Origin: Diaporthe sp. PMI_573
Lineage: Eukaryota; Ascomycota; Sordariomycetes; Diaporthales; Diaporthaceae
Length of the DNA stretch: 64,000 nt
Reading direction: 5' to 3'
NCBI GenBank assembly: GCA_021399435.1
Contig: JAJTUP010000023.1
Location: 955,455-1,019,454, forward strand
Of this stretch, positions 44,409-57,937 are shown piece after piece. The notes under the pieces were generated by a model. It was given only the letters and a program-made list of their open reading frames with translations, had not been told where the DNA came from and did not search any database. How positions within the stretch are numbered: position 1 is the first letter of the stretch; every line of letters begins with the position of its first letter. The position numbers and the translations under genes were made by a program.

Positions 44409-47400
44409 AGAGTCATCTTGGGCAGACACCATCACCGGGGACACTTATTCAGGCAGTTAGTTTGGCATACCATATAATTCTAGACCATACAGGGAGAGCA
44501 TTACCGGCGTGCGGCATGGCTTCAGGCATGGATTGACCTGCTTTGGGCAATGGGACAGCAGGCTGGCTGTCAGACTTTAGATGCAAAAAAGGGGGACGAG
44601 TGACGAATGGAAATCTCCCCTCTAAGCATTGACTATAGATGTATATTACAACACCGGCAGAGGTTCAAGGATAGCGTCGGACAACATTTCACTGGCGATG
44701 TACCAATAGCACGGGGGAAAAAATGCAAGACAGGTGACGTCCAGCTCGACAGGCACAAAAGACACTTGGCTAGTTTTGGGACGGCCCAAAGGCTGCACCG
44801 TCTGCACTACAACGCCAAACCGCCCATTTGTGTCCCCCCACCCTCCTTGTTACTGCCTCTCCCCCTAAGCCAGAACCATCCTGAGCTGCATGCCAGCTGA
44901 AGCGACTGGACGACAAGGCCTCTGCGATCTGTAGCCTTACCCGAAACCCAATTGCGTCACGCCGTTTGATTACACAGACGGATGCAAAGAGAGGCGGACG
45001 TTCCTCCCTCAGGCCCATTGGGTTCGCAGCTCTCGGGGTCGCACGGCGTTGGGCCGTGCAGCATGCGCCAGCTCTCTCGTTCGTGCTTACGTGGGGCCTT
45101 GGCCGGGCCAGGCAGCCAGGCGGGCAAGGGCAAGGCAGGCAAGAGACGACAGCTGTAACGTGCTCGGGTGTGGTGGTGGTCACGATGGAGGACAGCGGGG
45201 CCCGCTCGTGTCCCCTCCGCCCCCCCTTCGTCCCATGATTTCTGTCCTGCACCACCGCGCTGCTGCACCACGTTGGGTTTATTTTCGGCGGGTGCAGCAA
45301 GCGTGCAAGCGTACATGCTGTAGGCACCCCCGTGTGCGCTACAGTAAGGCCCAACCAGCGCCTTTTCTTCCCTCCTTCGGTGCCCAACCAAGGCGAGGAT
45401 CTGCCAGGCGGACGAGTCGGAACGGGCTGTTGGCGAATCGATCACTCTCTAGATGGGCACTGCCGCCTCTTGTTGTTGTTCACCCGCCTATCTCTGGTGG
45501 TCCTGTCGGGGAACCAAGTGAGTGGACGGGGTGGGGCCCACGCCAGCAGCACCCCACAATGTTGTGGCCGCATGTGTGGGCTTTGCCCATGGGGTCTAGT
45601 GGGCCTGTATACTCGTGTGCATCATGTATAATAAAATGGGGTGGTGGAGGCGGATTGTCTTTGCTTGTCTCGGCCGTTGAACGTAAAACAACAGGAAAAA
45701 AGCAGACGCTTGTAGCAAAGTAATGTCAGAGAGTGTGACATACATACATGGCCGGGCAAGATTAGCCGTTGAAGAAAGACGCGAGTCCCCCCGCCCGTTG
45801 ATTAAAACAGGCCATCCTTGGACGGGAATGATAGATGATCGCGCGGGACGTCCCTAAAGCGCTCTGCCCTTAGCGTTGCCGCGCTCGCCGTCTGGGAACG
45901 GGAGGTGGGCATGCAATGCCTGTCTTGTCTTGCCCACCAGAGGGTATCACCTGACGGGAAGTGCTCAATGCTTCTTTTCTCCCTTGACAAACCATAGCAC
46001 AGCAGCCAAAAAGCCCAATCGGGAGAGGACCCTTCTTGGCCCTGGAAGATCGTGACGATACGGTTTGATGATGACACCGACGAAGGGAACACACAAGATG
46101 CCACGCGCCTCGTTGAAACTCTCGCGCGGGACTATTTGCGGTATGTAGGACGACGGTCGTCTGCGAGCCAGTCTCGGCTCGTCAGCCCCACCGCGCCATA
46201 TGACGGTCTTTTGCATTGATGCCCAAGGGACTGACTACCGCTACCGCCGGGACGGATGCTCGATCAGTCAGCCCGCCTCTCCCTCCCCCCGACAGGCACG
46301 CCTGCCCGCCTAGCTGAGGCTGGCACGCTGGGCTACATTTTACTTTGGGAGGAATTTGGCTAAGCCGGCCTAGACCTTCTCATGCCCAAAAGGATGGCAC
46401 CTGGCACCCCTCGTGCGGAATGTCTTGCATCGACGGAGGCTGTTCCGGCCCAGAGACAGAGACACAAACAGACCGAAAAGGCGCGCCAAATGCCCCGGCG
46501 CCAATAATTGTGGTTCGGTGGGACAGGGCTGACACGCCCGCTCGCTGGACATGCCCGTTGACGGAGCTTTTCACGTCAGAACCATTAGTGGCATCGTGCA
46601 TCCACACGCTGCGGGCCCAGCATGAACTCGCCTGACTGACGTCAGATCAGATGAGTCGTTTACTTTGGCTGATTCCGTCCAGTCCGTGACAAAGGTTTCT
46701 TCCCGGCCGTCGATGCCACCCCTCGCGAACGAGGTTCTCGGCCCTGGCGGAACTGAGGCTTGCCCAAACTTATGGCTGATCTGCGGCGTGCCGGGATAGA
46801 CAAAACCGTGACTGCGGGCTCCTGCCCCCCGCCGGATCTAAAGTCGGGTACTTGCTTGCCAGCGTCATTGGCTGCAGCCAGGGCTGCATCCCAATCAATG
46901 CGCTGTCCATTGGCCTATCACCTGCCCAGGCAGCTGCTGCGAGGTCTGGGTGGTTCTTGCGCCGATTCTTGGGCCTCGTCCTAATCAGGCACTGAGGTCG
47001 AGGTCGCGCAGGCCGATAATGCCACAGGGGTTAATGGCCAGGTCTTGGTCGACGCCCTGTTTTTGCTTGGAGCGGACATTCGAGTCGAACATGGTGAGAC
47101 AATGGAATCGTATGCCCGAGGGAAGCGGTGAGAGACTGGCTGTGAGGCTCAAGACCCGGTGCCAGGGGTGGTCTGGCATATAGGTAGATCCCGCGGATTG
47201 GTGCAGGGGGGTGGGTCTTGGTAGCTGAATACCAGAAGTACGGCACGGCATGGCAGAGGGCAAAGTGTAGAAATGCATCCCGGATGGATACTGCCCGGAT
47301 CTTCGGGAGCATACAGGTAGCATCTTGCATGTGCACAATCAAGTTCATCCCGTCCTGGCGGGTCGACAGCTGGTGGAAAGCATCGCAGGTGGCGATCAAA

Positions 47401-48988
47401 TGTCAGTTAGTAAGTCAGTCTGTCAGTCCTTTCTTGGGGAAGCCGTAATTGACGCGGGTTGGCAGGATTGGGTTAAGATGTTCTCTCTCGAGTTGCCTAG
47501 CAGGGTCAATGCTGTCTGGCAATCCTCGCCTTGGTTTGGTTCGGTATGGTCTTGTCCAGTCTAGGGTCGTCCGGGGAACTGAACTGATGGCGGCCACGGC
47601 CCATTGTGGCTTGGGTCGGTGTGTCAGGCACGAGTGGTCGCATAACGTGGTGTAGATTGCAGATTGTACAGAGTGACAAGGAGAGACGCAGCGAGGTGAC
47701 GATGTCATGAGGTAGGCACTGACTGGCGACGGAGGAGGATACGGTCCCAGTATTGCTCTAACACGTGTGCGACCCCACCATTCTGACCCTTGTCCTGCTT
47801 CTAAGGTTCCCCTGTCCGAAGCATCCCAACCCGCACCACGGCCGAGCTTGCCAGCCTCCCCGGTCCAGCATGGCCCCCCAAGCCCAACCTCCGCGGTTCG
47901 ACTGGTCCTCCTGCTACCCCTCCAATGCCCCATGCCCCATGCTCTATTTTCCCCATCCTCCATCCCATCGCATCGTCCCTCCCATCGTGGCAGGGGTCGA
48001 GGGTCCCGGAAAACACAAACTGCTCAAAGACAAGTCAAGACGCTACGACCTCGTACGTCCTCCTGCCCTGTCCTGTCCTGCCCTGACCGCCAAGCTCACA
48101 GAGCACCGACGCTCTTCAAGGTCGGAGGAGGAATTATTACAGAAAGGAAGACGTCCATCCTGTCTGTCGTCCACCGCCCGCGTACGCTTTCTTAATTCTC
48201 TCATTCTCTCGTCTCTTCCCCTCTTACTTTTATCCCTCGGCGGCGAAACTTAATTTCTCTTGCTTGCCGCTTCCTCGGGGTCCAGCAACCAGCCTTCACC
48301 AGCCGGTCCTCCTTCCTACGCAGTGTCATCATTATTATATTGTCTCTGCCCCACACAGTAGTACATTTGACTGTGTTGTGTGTGTCTCGCCTGACGGCAG
48401 CTGGAAAGGGCTTGCTGTTGGTTAGGCCATCCAAGGCCATCCAAGGTGTGATAGGAAGGCAGCGCAAGGTCCGACCCGCAAGTGTTGCCTCAGCCACGGA
48501 TTATCTGGACCTGCTTGTCACGCAAAACCTCTCCACTAATACCTTCTGCCGTCCTCTCCTCCTACTTGCTTTTCCTGCCTGTGCCGCCGGCCACAAATCG
48601 CGGCCACTCTTGTGTACCTGGAACCGGCTGATCACACAACGAATGCCCGCATGCGCGCTCGATGCTGCTGGTCTCCTTGACCTCCCGTCCTCACCAGCCT
48701 GCTGAGGCCCTGCCCTTGAGCCTCTCCACTCGGCGGACGCAAGGCAATCACTCAGGAGGCCGCTGGACACAACACTCCGAGGGTTTTCCACCCACTGAGA
48801 CTGTCTCGACGCCATCCTCGCCTGTGTCTACCTAACGTCGGCCGGCCTGCCGGCCACCCCCCCCGCCAGGCCTTACGTGAGGGTTCAGGGCTCATGAATG
48901 AGATATCATAGTGCCTTGCTTCTCAGAATTATCTATTCACCTTCCAGCTCGCTTGCTACGCTGTCCGACCTCTGACCACTCGACTCAC
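44409..48988. other. Long intergenic region (4.6 kb)
   Basis: The largest gap in the window. Short, overlapping frames on both strands have no recognisable family or splice partners. Low-complexity motifs occur near 47400 (TCAGT-type) and 48060 (CCTGTCCTGCC). It should include the promoter and leader of the downstream kinase gene, probably with several upstream ATGs. Confidence 0.45.
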
Positions 48989-51804
48989 ATGGCCCAACTT
49001 AATCCTGCGCAGCTGGGGCCTACCTCAGCTGTTGATCCTCAGACCAAGCAGCATAACATGTGGCGGAGATTTTTCGGACAAGGCAATGGCGCAGCGGGCG
49101 TCTCTGAGAAGCTTGCGCATGATCCGACCACAGAACAGAGTGAGGATGAGCCGCGCCCGGGTCTGATCCGGAGGGTCTCACGAAAAGTAGTGCCTGGTTT
49201 GCCCAGAACACAGACTTTCAAGAGACAGCAAGATGAAGTCCGTAACAATCTCGAGCCTGTCGAACCAACACCTATCGAGAGAAGAGCCGTCTCCGTCGAC
49301 AGGCGACTGCATGCTTCCCAGGGCGGTCACAACTCCGCTGACCCCCGAACAAGCGCACCTGACTTCATCAGGACTGACGAGCGCACATTCCCTGTGTCTG
49401 TGCCCTCGATACCAAGCAGTCCCGTGGATGAGAAGATGCTTGGCATCCTTGATGGAATAAGCCTTGATGAGGGTGAGAGAGAAGACGAGCCACCTGCGCA
49501 GGAAGCTGAGTCCGTCAACGACGCAGCGTCCATGACTACCTCTCAGTACGATGCCTTGATTCATGAAGAGTTGGAGCGGATTTGGATTCTCAATCTTTCC
49601 ATGCATTTCAGGGACAAGTCTAAGAGGGAGAAGTTCTTTGTCACTTACCGTGAAAAGAATGTGCACTGGCGGAGGGTGACCATCTCGTTGGACTACCGAA
49701 ACGCGCCAGACAACTCGCTCGAGATGGACCTGCTCTATACCAAGTTCCAACGTGACAAGAGCGCAAAGATATACGAGGCGATCAGAGAGAGCTTGGTTGA
49801 TATCCAATTCTACGACACCGTGACCAATCTGAAGCTGCAGACAACAGACGGGAGGCTGCATGTGCATGTCGTTGAAGATATTAATGTCGGTATCCATCCC
49901 CACCCCAAAACGCGACCATGGCACTAACAGCTATGCAGGAGATAATTCACTACCCCACCGTCCGAATGATTCAGCACCTCGGATGTCGACGCATAAGGGA
50001 AAGCAGCATCGATTTCGATTCCCATATGTCCGGCTTCGTGTACAAGGTCCGAATCAGAGGTCAGACGCTGATAAAGAAGGAAATCCCTGGGCCAGATACA
50101 GTTGACGAGTTCCTGTACGAAATCAACGCATTGAGCCGTCTTTCCAATTCTCGCAATGTCATTACATTCCATGGTGTCATTGTGGATGACTACGGCGAGC
50201 GCGTCAAAGGCCTTCTCATCAGCTACGCAGAACAAGGCGCACTGATCGACATCCTTTTTGACCATGACCACGGCCTTCCGTGGTTCCGACGAGAGAGATG
50301 GGCACGGCAGATTGTGGAGGGTCTCTCTGAAATCCACGAATCTGGCTTCGTACAGGGCGACTTCACCCTCTCCAACATTGTCGTTGACGATGAGGACAAC
50401 GCCAAGATAATCGACATCAACAGGCGAGGATGTCCCGTCGGTTGGGAGCCACCAGAGGCGACTCCGCTGATTGAGAGCAACCAGCGCATCTCCATGTACA
50501 TCGGTGTAAAATCCGACCTGTATCAGCTGGGGATGGTGTTATGGTCTCTGGCGGAACAAGAAGACGAGCCAGAGACACACGGCCGCCCGCTGAGGCTCTC
50601 TGAGGACCTGGACGTTCCGGAATGGTACAGAACCGTCGTTAGCATCTGTCTCGCTGATGATCCGAGACACCGGATGCAGGCGATCGACTTGTTACGCATG
50701 TTCCCCCAGCGGATAGAGACAGACACTCCACGTCGAGTGCAGCCATCGATATCTGTCGACGATGGGCACTCTCTGCAAGAATACGTTGTCGATGGGTACC
50801 AGTCCGACGGTCCGCGAGTCATCAGGACCGTCCAGCCACCGCCGGAGTGGTTGCACGGGAGTAGCGTGGGACACACATATGTCAATTCCCCCACTGGCAT
50901 CACCCACGAGCCCTACTTCTACCCAACCAGGGGGCGGTCACCGCCAAGTCCAATGCCCAGCAACCTGGGCTATTGCGAGCGGAGGTACGATCCACCCTGG
51001 TCGCGGCCAGTGGAGAGCATCTTCGACCGAACCAGGACTCCGACGGAGAGCGACGTCGCCCAGGAGGACTTCGTCCACCGACACGCTGGGCCAGACTCGG
51101 TATCTGGGAGGAATGGTGATGCGCATGAGCCTGTGGGCATGGCAGAGAAGCCGCCCATACCGGAGTTAGTCGTACAGGATGACTCTACAGTGCCAATAGG
51201 GACGCACGAAGGGCGAGTCAATGGTGAAAAGCAGGAGCCGCGGGCAGATATCTCGGAATCTGTTGAACCGCCCACAACACGGACGCCAATTGCCAACCAC
51301 TTGGTGGAGGAAGCACCATTGGAGCGGGAAAATGAAATCAGTCGCACGGGGGACGCGGGCAAGGGGGAAGATGCATCATCCAGAAGCATGAGGGCCGATG
51401 CCCATGATGAGAACAAGACTCAAAGCACGCAGACACAACAAAATCCTCTTTTTGAGAGGTCGGGGAACACAGAACCCGAAGCCCCAGGGAACAAGGCTTT
51501 GGTCCCTGGCGAGGCAGAAGTACAGACGCACAAGAGCACGCGCCAGGTCCTGGGTCCGAAAGAAGCTGAAGAAGGGAGAGGAGAGAGGGTCGACAGCGCG
51601 ATCGAGATGACAGCCCCGCCGCCGCACCTGGCAGACCTCGGTGCCGACCGACCAGCGGCACGCCACGGGTCTTCGGCGTCGTCGGGGTCTGCCACCGGCG
51701 TCCCGGCCGAGTTTCTAGGCATCGGCTCGGGTCACGACGCCTCGGACGGTGCGCTGACGCCGGGGGTCTCCAGCGACCTTTACGAGGAGGACCTGGGCGT
51801 TTGA
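48989..51804 (+). CDS. Divergent protein kinase-like protein
   Basis: Exons 48989-49885 and 49939-51804 give 920 residues. Acceptor and branch point (CACTAACAG, then CTATGCAG) are clear; the donor is GTCGGT, an unusual sequence, so the left edge could be off. The N-terminal 300 residues are disordered, then a small folded region. The kinase domain runs from about residue 310 to 560: a Lys in 'LIKKE', 'RNVITFHGVIVDDYG', 'GLSEIHESGFVQGDFTLSN' replacing HRD...N, and 'AKIIDINRRG' replacing DFG. The catalytic Asp, Asn and metal-binding Asp are kept, while His-Arg and Phe-Gly are lost. 'VKSDLYQLGMVLWSL' is helix F. About 350 disordered residues follow. Such atypical kinases are common in filamentous ascomycetes; substrates are unknown. 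Confidence 0.8.
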
Positions 51805-54660
51805 ACCAAGCGCGGAAGTTTTCCAAAACATATTAGACGACAGCGACGAAACGACCAGACATGACAGTTCCATCTATTTTTTTTCCTTGTCTCATCTCAT
51901 ATCATTTTCCCTTCATATTGTCTGTATTTGATTGTAGTTGGAGAGGAGGGGGGCTGCAAGGTCAGATTTATTCATTTTATCACGGGCATATTTTTGGGAA
52001 AGCGGAGGTGGTTCAAAGTGCCAATCAAACTGGGGAGTGTGGTTCTGTAGGCGGAGGGAGACTTTAGGCATTGTTTGATAGCGTGCAGCCGGCCATGGAC
52101 TGTACGATTGTAATGAAATCACGTGGGAACAAAGACCAATGCTGGCTTCCAGGGAAAATGCCCGTGATGAATTGATGTTGTATGATTTGGCACATGACCG
52201 GTCGTCAGGCCTCGTGGTGCACATTCTGGTCGGCGGGTGGTTTAATAGGTAAGCGTAGTCTGTACTGTAAATAGTCTACCTAGTCTTGGAATTGTACGTA
52301 CACAGTAGAAACCCCTACCCATGGACGTCAGAGCCCGGGCCATGCGCGCAGTTGTCGAGGGGACGCACGGAGGCCGCGAGAACAGACGGGAAAATCCTCA
52401 CAGGCTCCCCTTGCTCTGTTCGGAATGACAGCGCGGGCGGTTCTCGTCTCGGGACGTCGACGTCAGCTCTGTCTGGCTGTTCCCGTGCCGCGAGGAAGTG
52501 CAGACGATGAGATGAAACAGGGACCCACGTGACGGTGGGAATTGTTGAGAAACGGCTCGGCCGGGTCTGTTTCTGCTTAGGCGAGGGCCAGGCGAGGTCC
52601 CGTTCTGTTAGGGTGGCTAGCAGGTCGGCGGGCCGTCATGACATACAACGCGGTAGTGTCAGTATCCCGTCATGCACGGGGACGGAAACAAGGATAAGGT
52701 CAGGACCAGGACCGGGCGGGCGTTGCATTTGTGGCCCGCATAAGCTTTTTTTCATACTCCGTACATGAACACATGCTAGATAATGACAAGTCCTGTGCCT
52801 GACACTGCCAATTCCTTCACCACGGTTGGGCTGGGCAGGCCGAGGCACAGGCACAGGCAGTGAGTCCTGCCGGTACACGTAGCTCCTCCCCGATGCTGGT
52901 TGCGATGACTCCGGACCCACGATCTCGGGGTAGATCCATCGACACGCTGCCATTCCTTCATTTGGGGTTTTGTCGCCACCCGCCCACCACGTCGAGGGCG
53001 AGGTGGTTCTGGGCCAGCGACTCTGTGGATTTGATGTTCCATTTAATTTTTGCACGCCTCGGCGATCCTGATCGAGAACGTTCGAGCCCATGCTCTGTCT
53101 TGCCCGGAGCCATCTGAGCCTCAGACAGTCTTGTCCAGTTTGGGAGAGAAGCTGAGGTAACCATGTACTCAAGTACCCAGGTACCGCAAGGCTTGAGCTG
53201 TGAGTGGGGGCCGGTCTTTTGTCTAGAGGACTGTTTGCCCGTGTTGGCTTCACGTGGTCAGTAACCGTTGAGCTGCGGCTCTCGATGATGCAAATGGCCG
53301 AGGTGCAATTGGCGCCCGCACATCCTAGCATGCCTAGCTGGATAGCTTCAATCCTCTCCGTGCGTGACAGACTAATAACAGCTCGGCTTATCGGGTCTGT
53401 CAGGGAGTGTGTCTGGTGGCAGTGGTGGGTGGTCACGATCCGCTCCCATTCCGCCGAAGGGACGAGGGACTGACTGGGTTCTGCGGAGAAAAGCTGCCAG
53501 CTGCAGGCCCGCAGGACAGGGGTCCCACTGGTCCCAGAGACAGCAGAATTTAAATGGCAGGGCTGAGCTCTGATCCCTGTAAGCGGCAAGGGTGGGGGTC
53601 CTGAGGTCTTGGCCTGGTGCCTGTCTACCCTGCCTTCCCCAACAGGACCCAACTTGTTGGGAATTGCCGTAGCCTTGGGCCAGGCACAACGGGTGCACCT
53701 GTTTTTTTTTTCCGGCACAAGGGCGCTGATATCAGTCGGAATCTCGGGCATCTTGCTGGTCGCCATGACTGGACATGACTGGATCGGGATGACCATGACG
53801 ACCCCAGGCGGATCGTCAGCCTCGGCTGTTTGTTGTGTCCCCCAGACTGCATTCGTGCCCGTCTTGTGAAAGCACCTTCCGCGGGCCTCCGCCCACGCAT
53901 CCACGCATCCCACCCACCCACGCAGCCGGTGTACCTGAATATGTTGGTTTGTGCATGGTAGTCCGCCATCGTATGCGAGCTGGTGCGCCTGGTGTGTTGC
54001 ACATTATACACAGTATGGCCTCAACTTGTCAAGAGGAATGGGAGCAGTGCCCTCCTCTGTTGCCACAAGGGAGGTGAATATCAAGTGACCGAGTGAGCAC
54101 CTGCACACGTAGGTCCACCGTGTGTCTGTCTCTCTGTCCCCGGGCCTCGGCGTCCCCTTCCCACTTGACAGCTGCCGTAAGCAGTACAAGTGAACATGTA
54201 CAGTACCGGTGGATATCGGCAGGAGGGAAGGAAAAGCTGTGCAGCATCTGCGTCTCTGGGACCCACCAACAAAACGGAAGCAGACAAAACGAGCACAAGA
54301 TTTCCAGGGAACTGGACCTGGGGCCGTTGTCCGACTTGGGAAGCTCCACTCCCCCGCGGTTCCATTCGCCCCTGCCGCATCCTGAATTCCCAACAAGACG
54401 TTGCCGCTTGGATCTTGAATAATAATAAGGCTCCGTACCCTCCGATACCTTTTCTTTCATTCCGCTCGCCTGGCTGTTTGTGTCAACTTTTCCCTTCTGA
54501 CCCAAGTCACCAACCCCGACCCCACGCACTTTTTTTTTTTAAAGGTCGTCTTCAATACCTTCAGAGCCTCGTTGTTCTGGGTATTCCCACACCCACCGAG
54601 GGACGCTTGTTTGTCCTGGACGTCCACCACCCATCGTCCTCACAACACACATCTCCCAAC
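51805..54660. other. Long intergenic region upstream of OLE1
   Basis: 2.9 kb. Expected to carry the desaturase promoter and leader, ending with a T tract just before 54540. The minus strand has an unusually long open frame (about 386 codons from the ATG at 53796 down to 52636) with no recognisable domain and odd composition; it is discussed as a finding and not called as a gene. Confidence 0.45.
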
Positions 54661-56224
54661 ATGGCGTCCTCCGCACCTGCGGCCCAGGTCCAGGCCCCGG
54701 CCCAGCCAGATGGCACTGTCGACTACAAGCCAGTCCGTGGAAAGTCATACGACATGAAGAAGCCACACATCACAGAGCAGCCCATCACGCTCAAGAACTG
54801 GCACAAACATATCAACTGGCTCAACGTCACCTTCATCATCTTCGTCCCCCTGTTGGGATTGTGAGTCTCCTCCCGTCTGGCCGCGCCAAGGTCAACCACG
54901 ACGAATAACAAAATGAATTTGGCTAACCTTGCAACAAGAATCTCCACCTACTGGGTGCCTCTCCAGTTCAAGACCGCTGTGTGGTCCGTCGTCTATTACT
55001 TCAACACCGGTCTCGGTATCACTGCCGGCTACCATCGTCTTTGGGCACACCGCAGTTACAAGGCTTCCTTGCCTCTCAGGATCTACCTCGCAGCTGTTGG
55101 AGCCGGTGCCGTCGAGGGATCTGCCCGCTGGTGGTCCAGGGAGTAAGCTAAATTTCTCTCACCACTTGATTTGCTTGTTAAATGTACTGACCGAAATAAA
55201 TAGTCACCGTGCCCACCACCGCTACACCGACACCGTCAAGGACCCCTACTCTGTGAGGAAGGGCCTGATGTACAGCCACATCGGCTGGATGGTCATGAAG
55301 CAGAACCCCAAGCGAATCGGCCGAACCGATATCACCGACCTCAACGAGGACCCGGTCGTCGTCTGGCAGCACCTGAACTTCATCAAGTCCGTCATCTTCA
55401 TGGGTGTTGTGTTCCCAACCATGGTCGCCGGTCTTGGCTGGGGTGACTGGTGGGGCGGCTATGTGTACGCCGGCATCCTTCGCATCTTCTTCGTCCAGCA
55501 GGCAACCTTCTGTGTCAACAGTCTGGCCCACTGGCTGGGAGACCAGCCTTTCGACGACCGCAACAGCCCCAGGGACCACGTTATCACGGCGCTCGTCACT
55601 CTGGGCGAGGGATACCACAACTTCCACCACGAGTTCCCCTCCGACTACCGTAACGCAATCAGCTGGTGGCAGTACGACCCCACCAAGTGGTCCATCTGGG
55701 TCTGGAAGCAGCTCGGCCTCGCCTCCGACCTCAAGACCTTCCGCCAGAACGAGATCGAGAAGGGTCGTCTCCAGCAGCAGCAGAAGAAGCTGGACCAGAA
55801 GCGTTCCAATCTGGACTGGGGTGTGCCTCTCGAGCAGCTGCCTGTCATCGACTGGGACGACTACGTCGAGCAGGCCAAGAGCGGCAGGGGCCTGGTTGCC
55901 ATCGCCGGTGTCATCCACGACGTGACCGACTTCATTAAGGATCACCCCGGTGGTAAGGCCCTCATCTCCACGGGAATCGGAAAGGATGCCACCGCCATAT
56001 TCAACGGTGGTGTCTACCTCCACTCCAACGCTGCCCACAACCTGCTTAGCACGATGCGTGTTGGTGTCCTCCGCGGAGGCTGTGAGGTCGAGATCTGGAA
56101 GCGCGCACAGATGGAGAACAAGGACGTGTCGTTTGTCAACGATTCGTCAGGCAACCGGATCATCCGTGCCGGTAATCAGCCAACAAAGGTCGCCATACCT
56201 GTTGCGAGCGCTGACGCCGCATGA
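54661..56224 (+). CDS. OLE1: Stearoyl-CoA delta-9 desaturase with cytochrome b5 domain
   Basis: Three exons, 54661-54860, 54939-55142 and 55204-56224, encode 474 residues, all phases matching. The three histidine boxes of membrane acyl-CoA desaturases are visible: HRLWAH (99-104), HRAHH (136-140) and HNFHH (273-277), with hydrophobic membrane segments between. A C-terminal cytochrome b5 domain follows, with the haem-ligand motif HPGG at 382-385 and a second ligand expected at 'HSNAAHNL'. The fusion lets the enzyme take electrons directly for Delta9 desaturation of palmitoyl- and stearoyl-CoA in the endoplasmic reticulum. In yeast OLE1 is controlled by lipid and oxygen level; the long upstream region would allow similar control, but no specific site is assigned. 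Confidence 0.96.
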
Positions 56225-57937
56225 GCGAGCGAAGGATTTCATTTGAAGTTTTTCGAGTCAGCGAGACGAGAGGACTTGGTGGTGCTGATGCGGGGACGGT
56301 ACTTCCACCCCCGCTAGCGTCCCCACGATACAGTGACGATCGTTCGGGTTATGCCGCCCAGGCTCTCTCTCGTTTTCTAGCACGGCTACTTTTTCTCGAA
56401 AGATTGGGTTTTAGAGGCGTTTAAGGGTTAACCGGGTACAAGGAAGGCGGAGTTTTGAGCGCATTTATTTTGTCCGGAAAATGGAGGGACGCACCGTAGT
56501 CTCCCACTCCGCAAGAGCATAGCAGATAGTATTCTCATGAACAAGGCCATTTTTGGCCCAACATCTGTTTCCAAGCCCTGCGAAAATTGAAATAAACAAA
56601 ACCAATCCAGTTACCGTGCAATTCCATGTGTTCACACCATTAACCAGGATGTCATAAACAGTGAAACCCCCGTCTCTTGCCTCATGTTCCAGGAGGTTGC
56701 AATTGATGTGGTTAAGATGGTGTTAATGTGGGTAGGGAGAACAGTTTCCCGGATGGGGTTCCCATACTGAGCACATTTGCCTAAAGACACTCCAGCGCAA
56801 ATGGCGCTCCTTCCCGAATCCAGTGAGCCAGAGTATCAAGGCGGACGAGGGTTGGTATTTCGCGGATAAGCAAATAGGCACAAGGGAGGGTAAACCGTTT
56901 ATCCCGGAAACCGAAAAGGTCAAGATGCGAGCAATTGGGAAATAGATATCGGATCCAGGAGAGTGTGTATACAATGGCAGCCCACATCCAAGTCTCATCA
57001 CTGTCGTGTTCAATACGTATAAGAGGGTATTAAATTCTACAGAGCAAATCTTCCCGGGTGTAATTCCCGTACTGGGAATTTGACTAGATACGCTCCTTGT
57101 TTTCCCGGATACAAGGGTCTATTTGGGATATTATCACTGTAACTGCGCGGTAAAAAGGCCTGCTAACGTCTGCCAAAATATGGCCTTCTTTGACCCTTCT
57201 ACCCAAAGCCACACAGTTCAAGCCAGGGTCAGTTGGGCTCGTATCATCATTAAGAGTCGCGAGTAGCAAATGGTTCGAATATCACGGGGTATCTATCTCA
57301 TGTCCCTGACCAAGTCCCCGCACAAATGCACTGTACCACGTGTCTGCTGCAGCTCGGGGTGGCCGGCTTCAATGCAACCGACCGATGCTGCCTGTCCTTG
57401 CCGACCTCAGATGTCCCGTCTCAGTTGTGATTAAAGGCACCGCGCAGACCTCTATGATGCATCAAAGGAAAAGCAAGCGGCCCCGGGGTGGTACCGTGGG
57501 CCGTTCCATAACCCGAGAAAAACGCAACCTTTCTCCTCTACCAGACCGTGTAGTCAAGACGCCGCCGGCCCCCCCATCCCAAACACCACCCCAACCCACC
57601 GAGGGTCTGATGCGTGACGACCGGACGGCATGATGCCGCCGCCGGCCTCCCAGAAAGTGGATTCTAAAAGAAATTTAGGGATGCAAAATTGTAGAGCGTA
57701 GAACCTGGCCCTCTCTGCCCATCAACCACTGTCATTAGGCTGGAAACACCCCTTCAATGAGTCTCTAGTTAGCTCTGGGGAATACCCGATATCATGTCAT
57801 CGTAGACTTGAGTTCTGTGAATCAAGAAGAGCAGGACATTCAAGCAAAAAGTATAAAAGTAGGCCGCCCCTTAGTGGTAAGAAGTGGTGGCCCAAGGCAG
57901 CCAGCTGGAGGGCGAGCCCGCAACAGGGCCGCTTGCC
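56225..57937. other. Convergent intergenic region, possible gene remnant
   Basis: 1.7 kb between the ends of the desaturase and SNF2 genes. On the minus strand around 56780-57300 two frames look vaguely protein-like: 'HLDLFGFRDKRFTLP...REIPTLVRLDTLAHW', leucine-rich in style, and 'DVSRPFYRAVTVIISQ', F-box-protein in style. They are separated by stops and have no shared model. Otherwise no gene. Confidence 0.4.
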
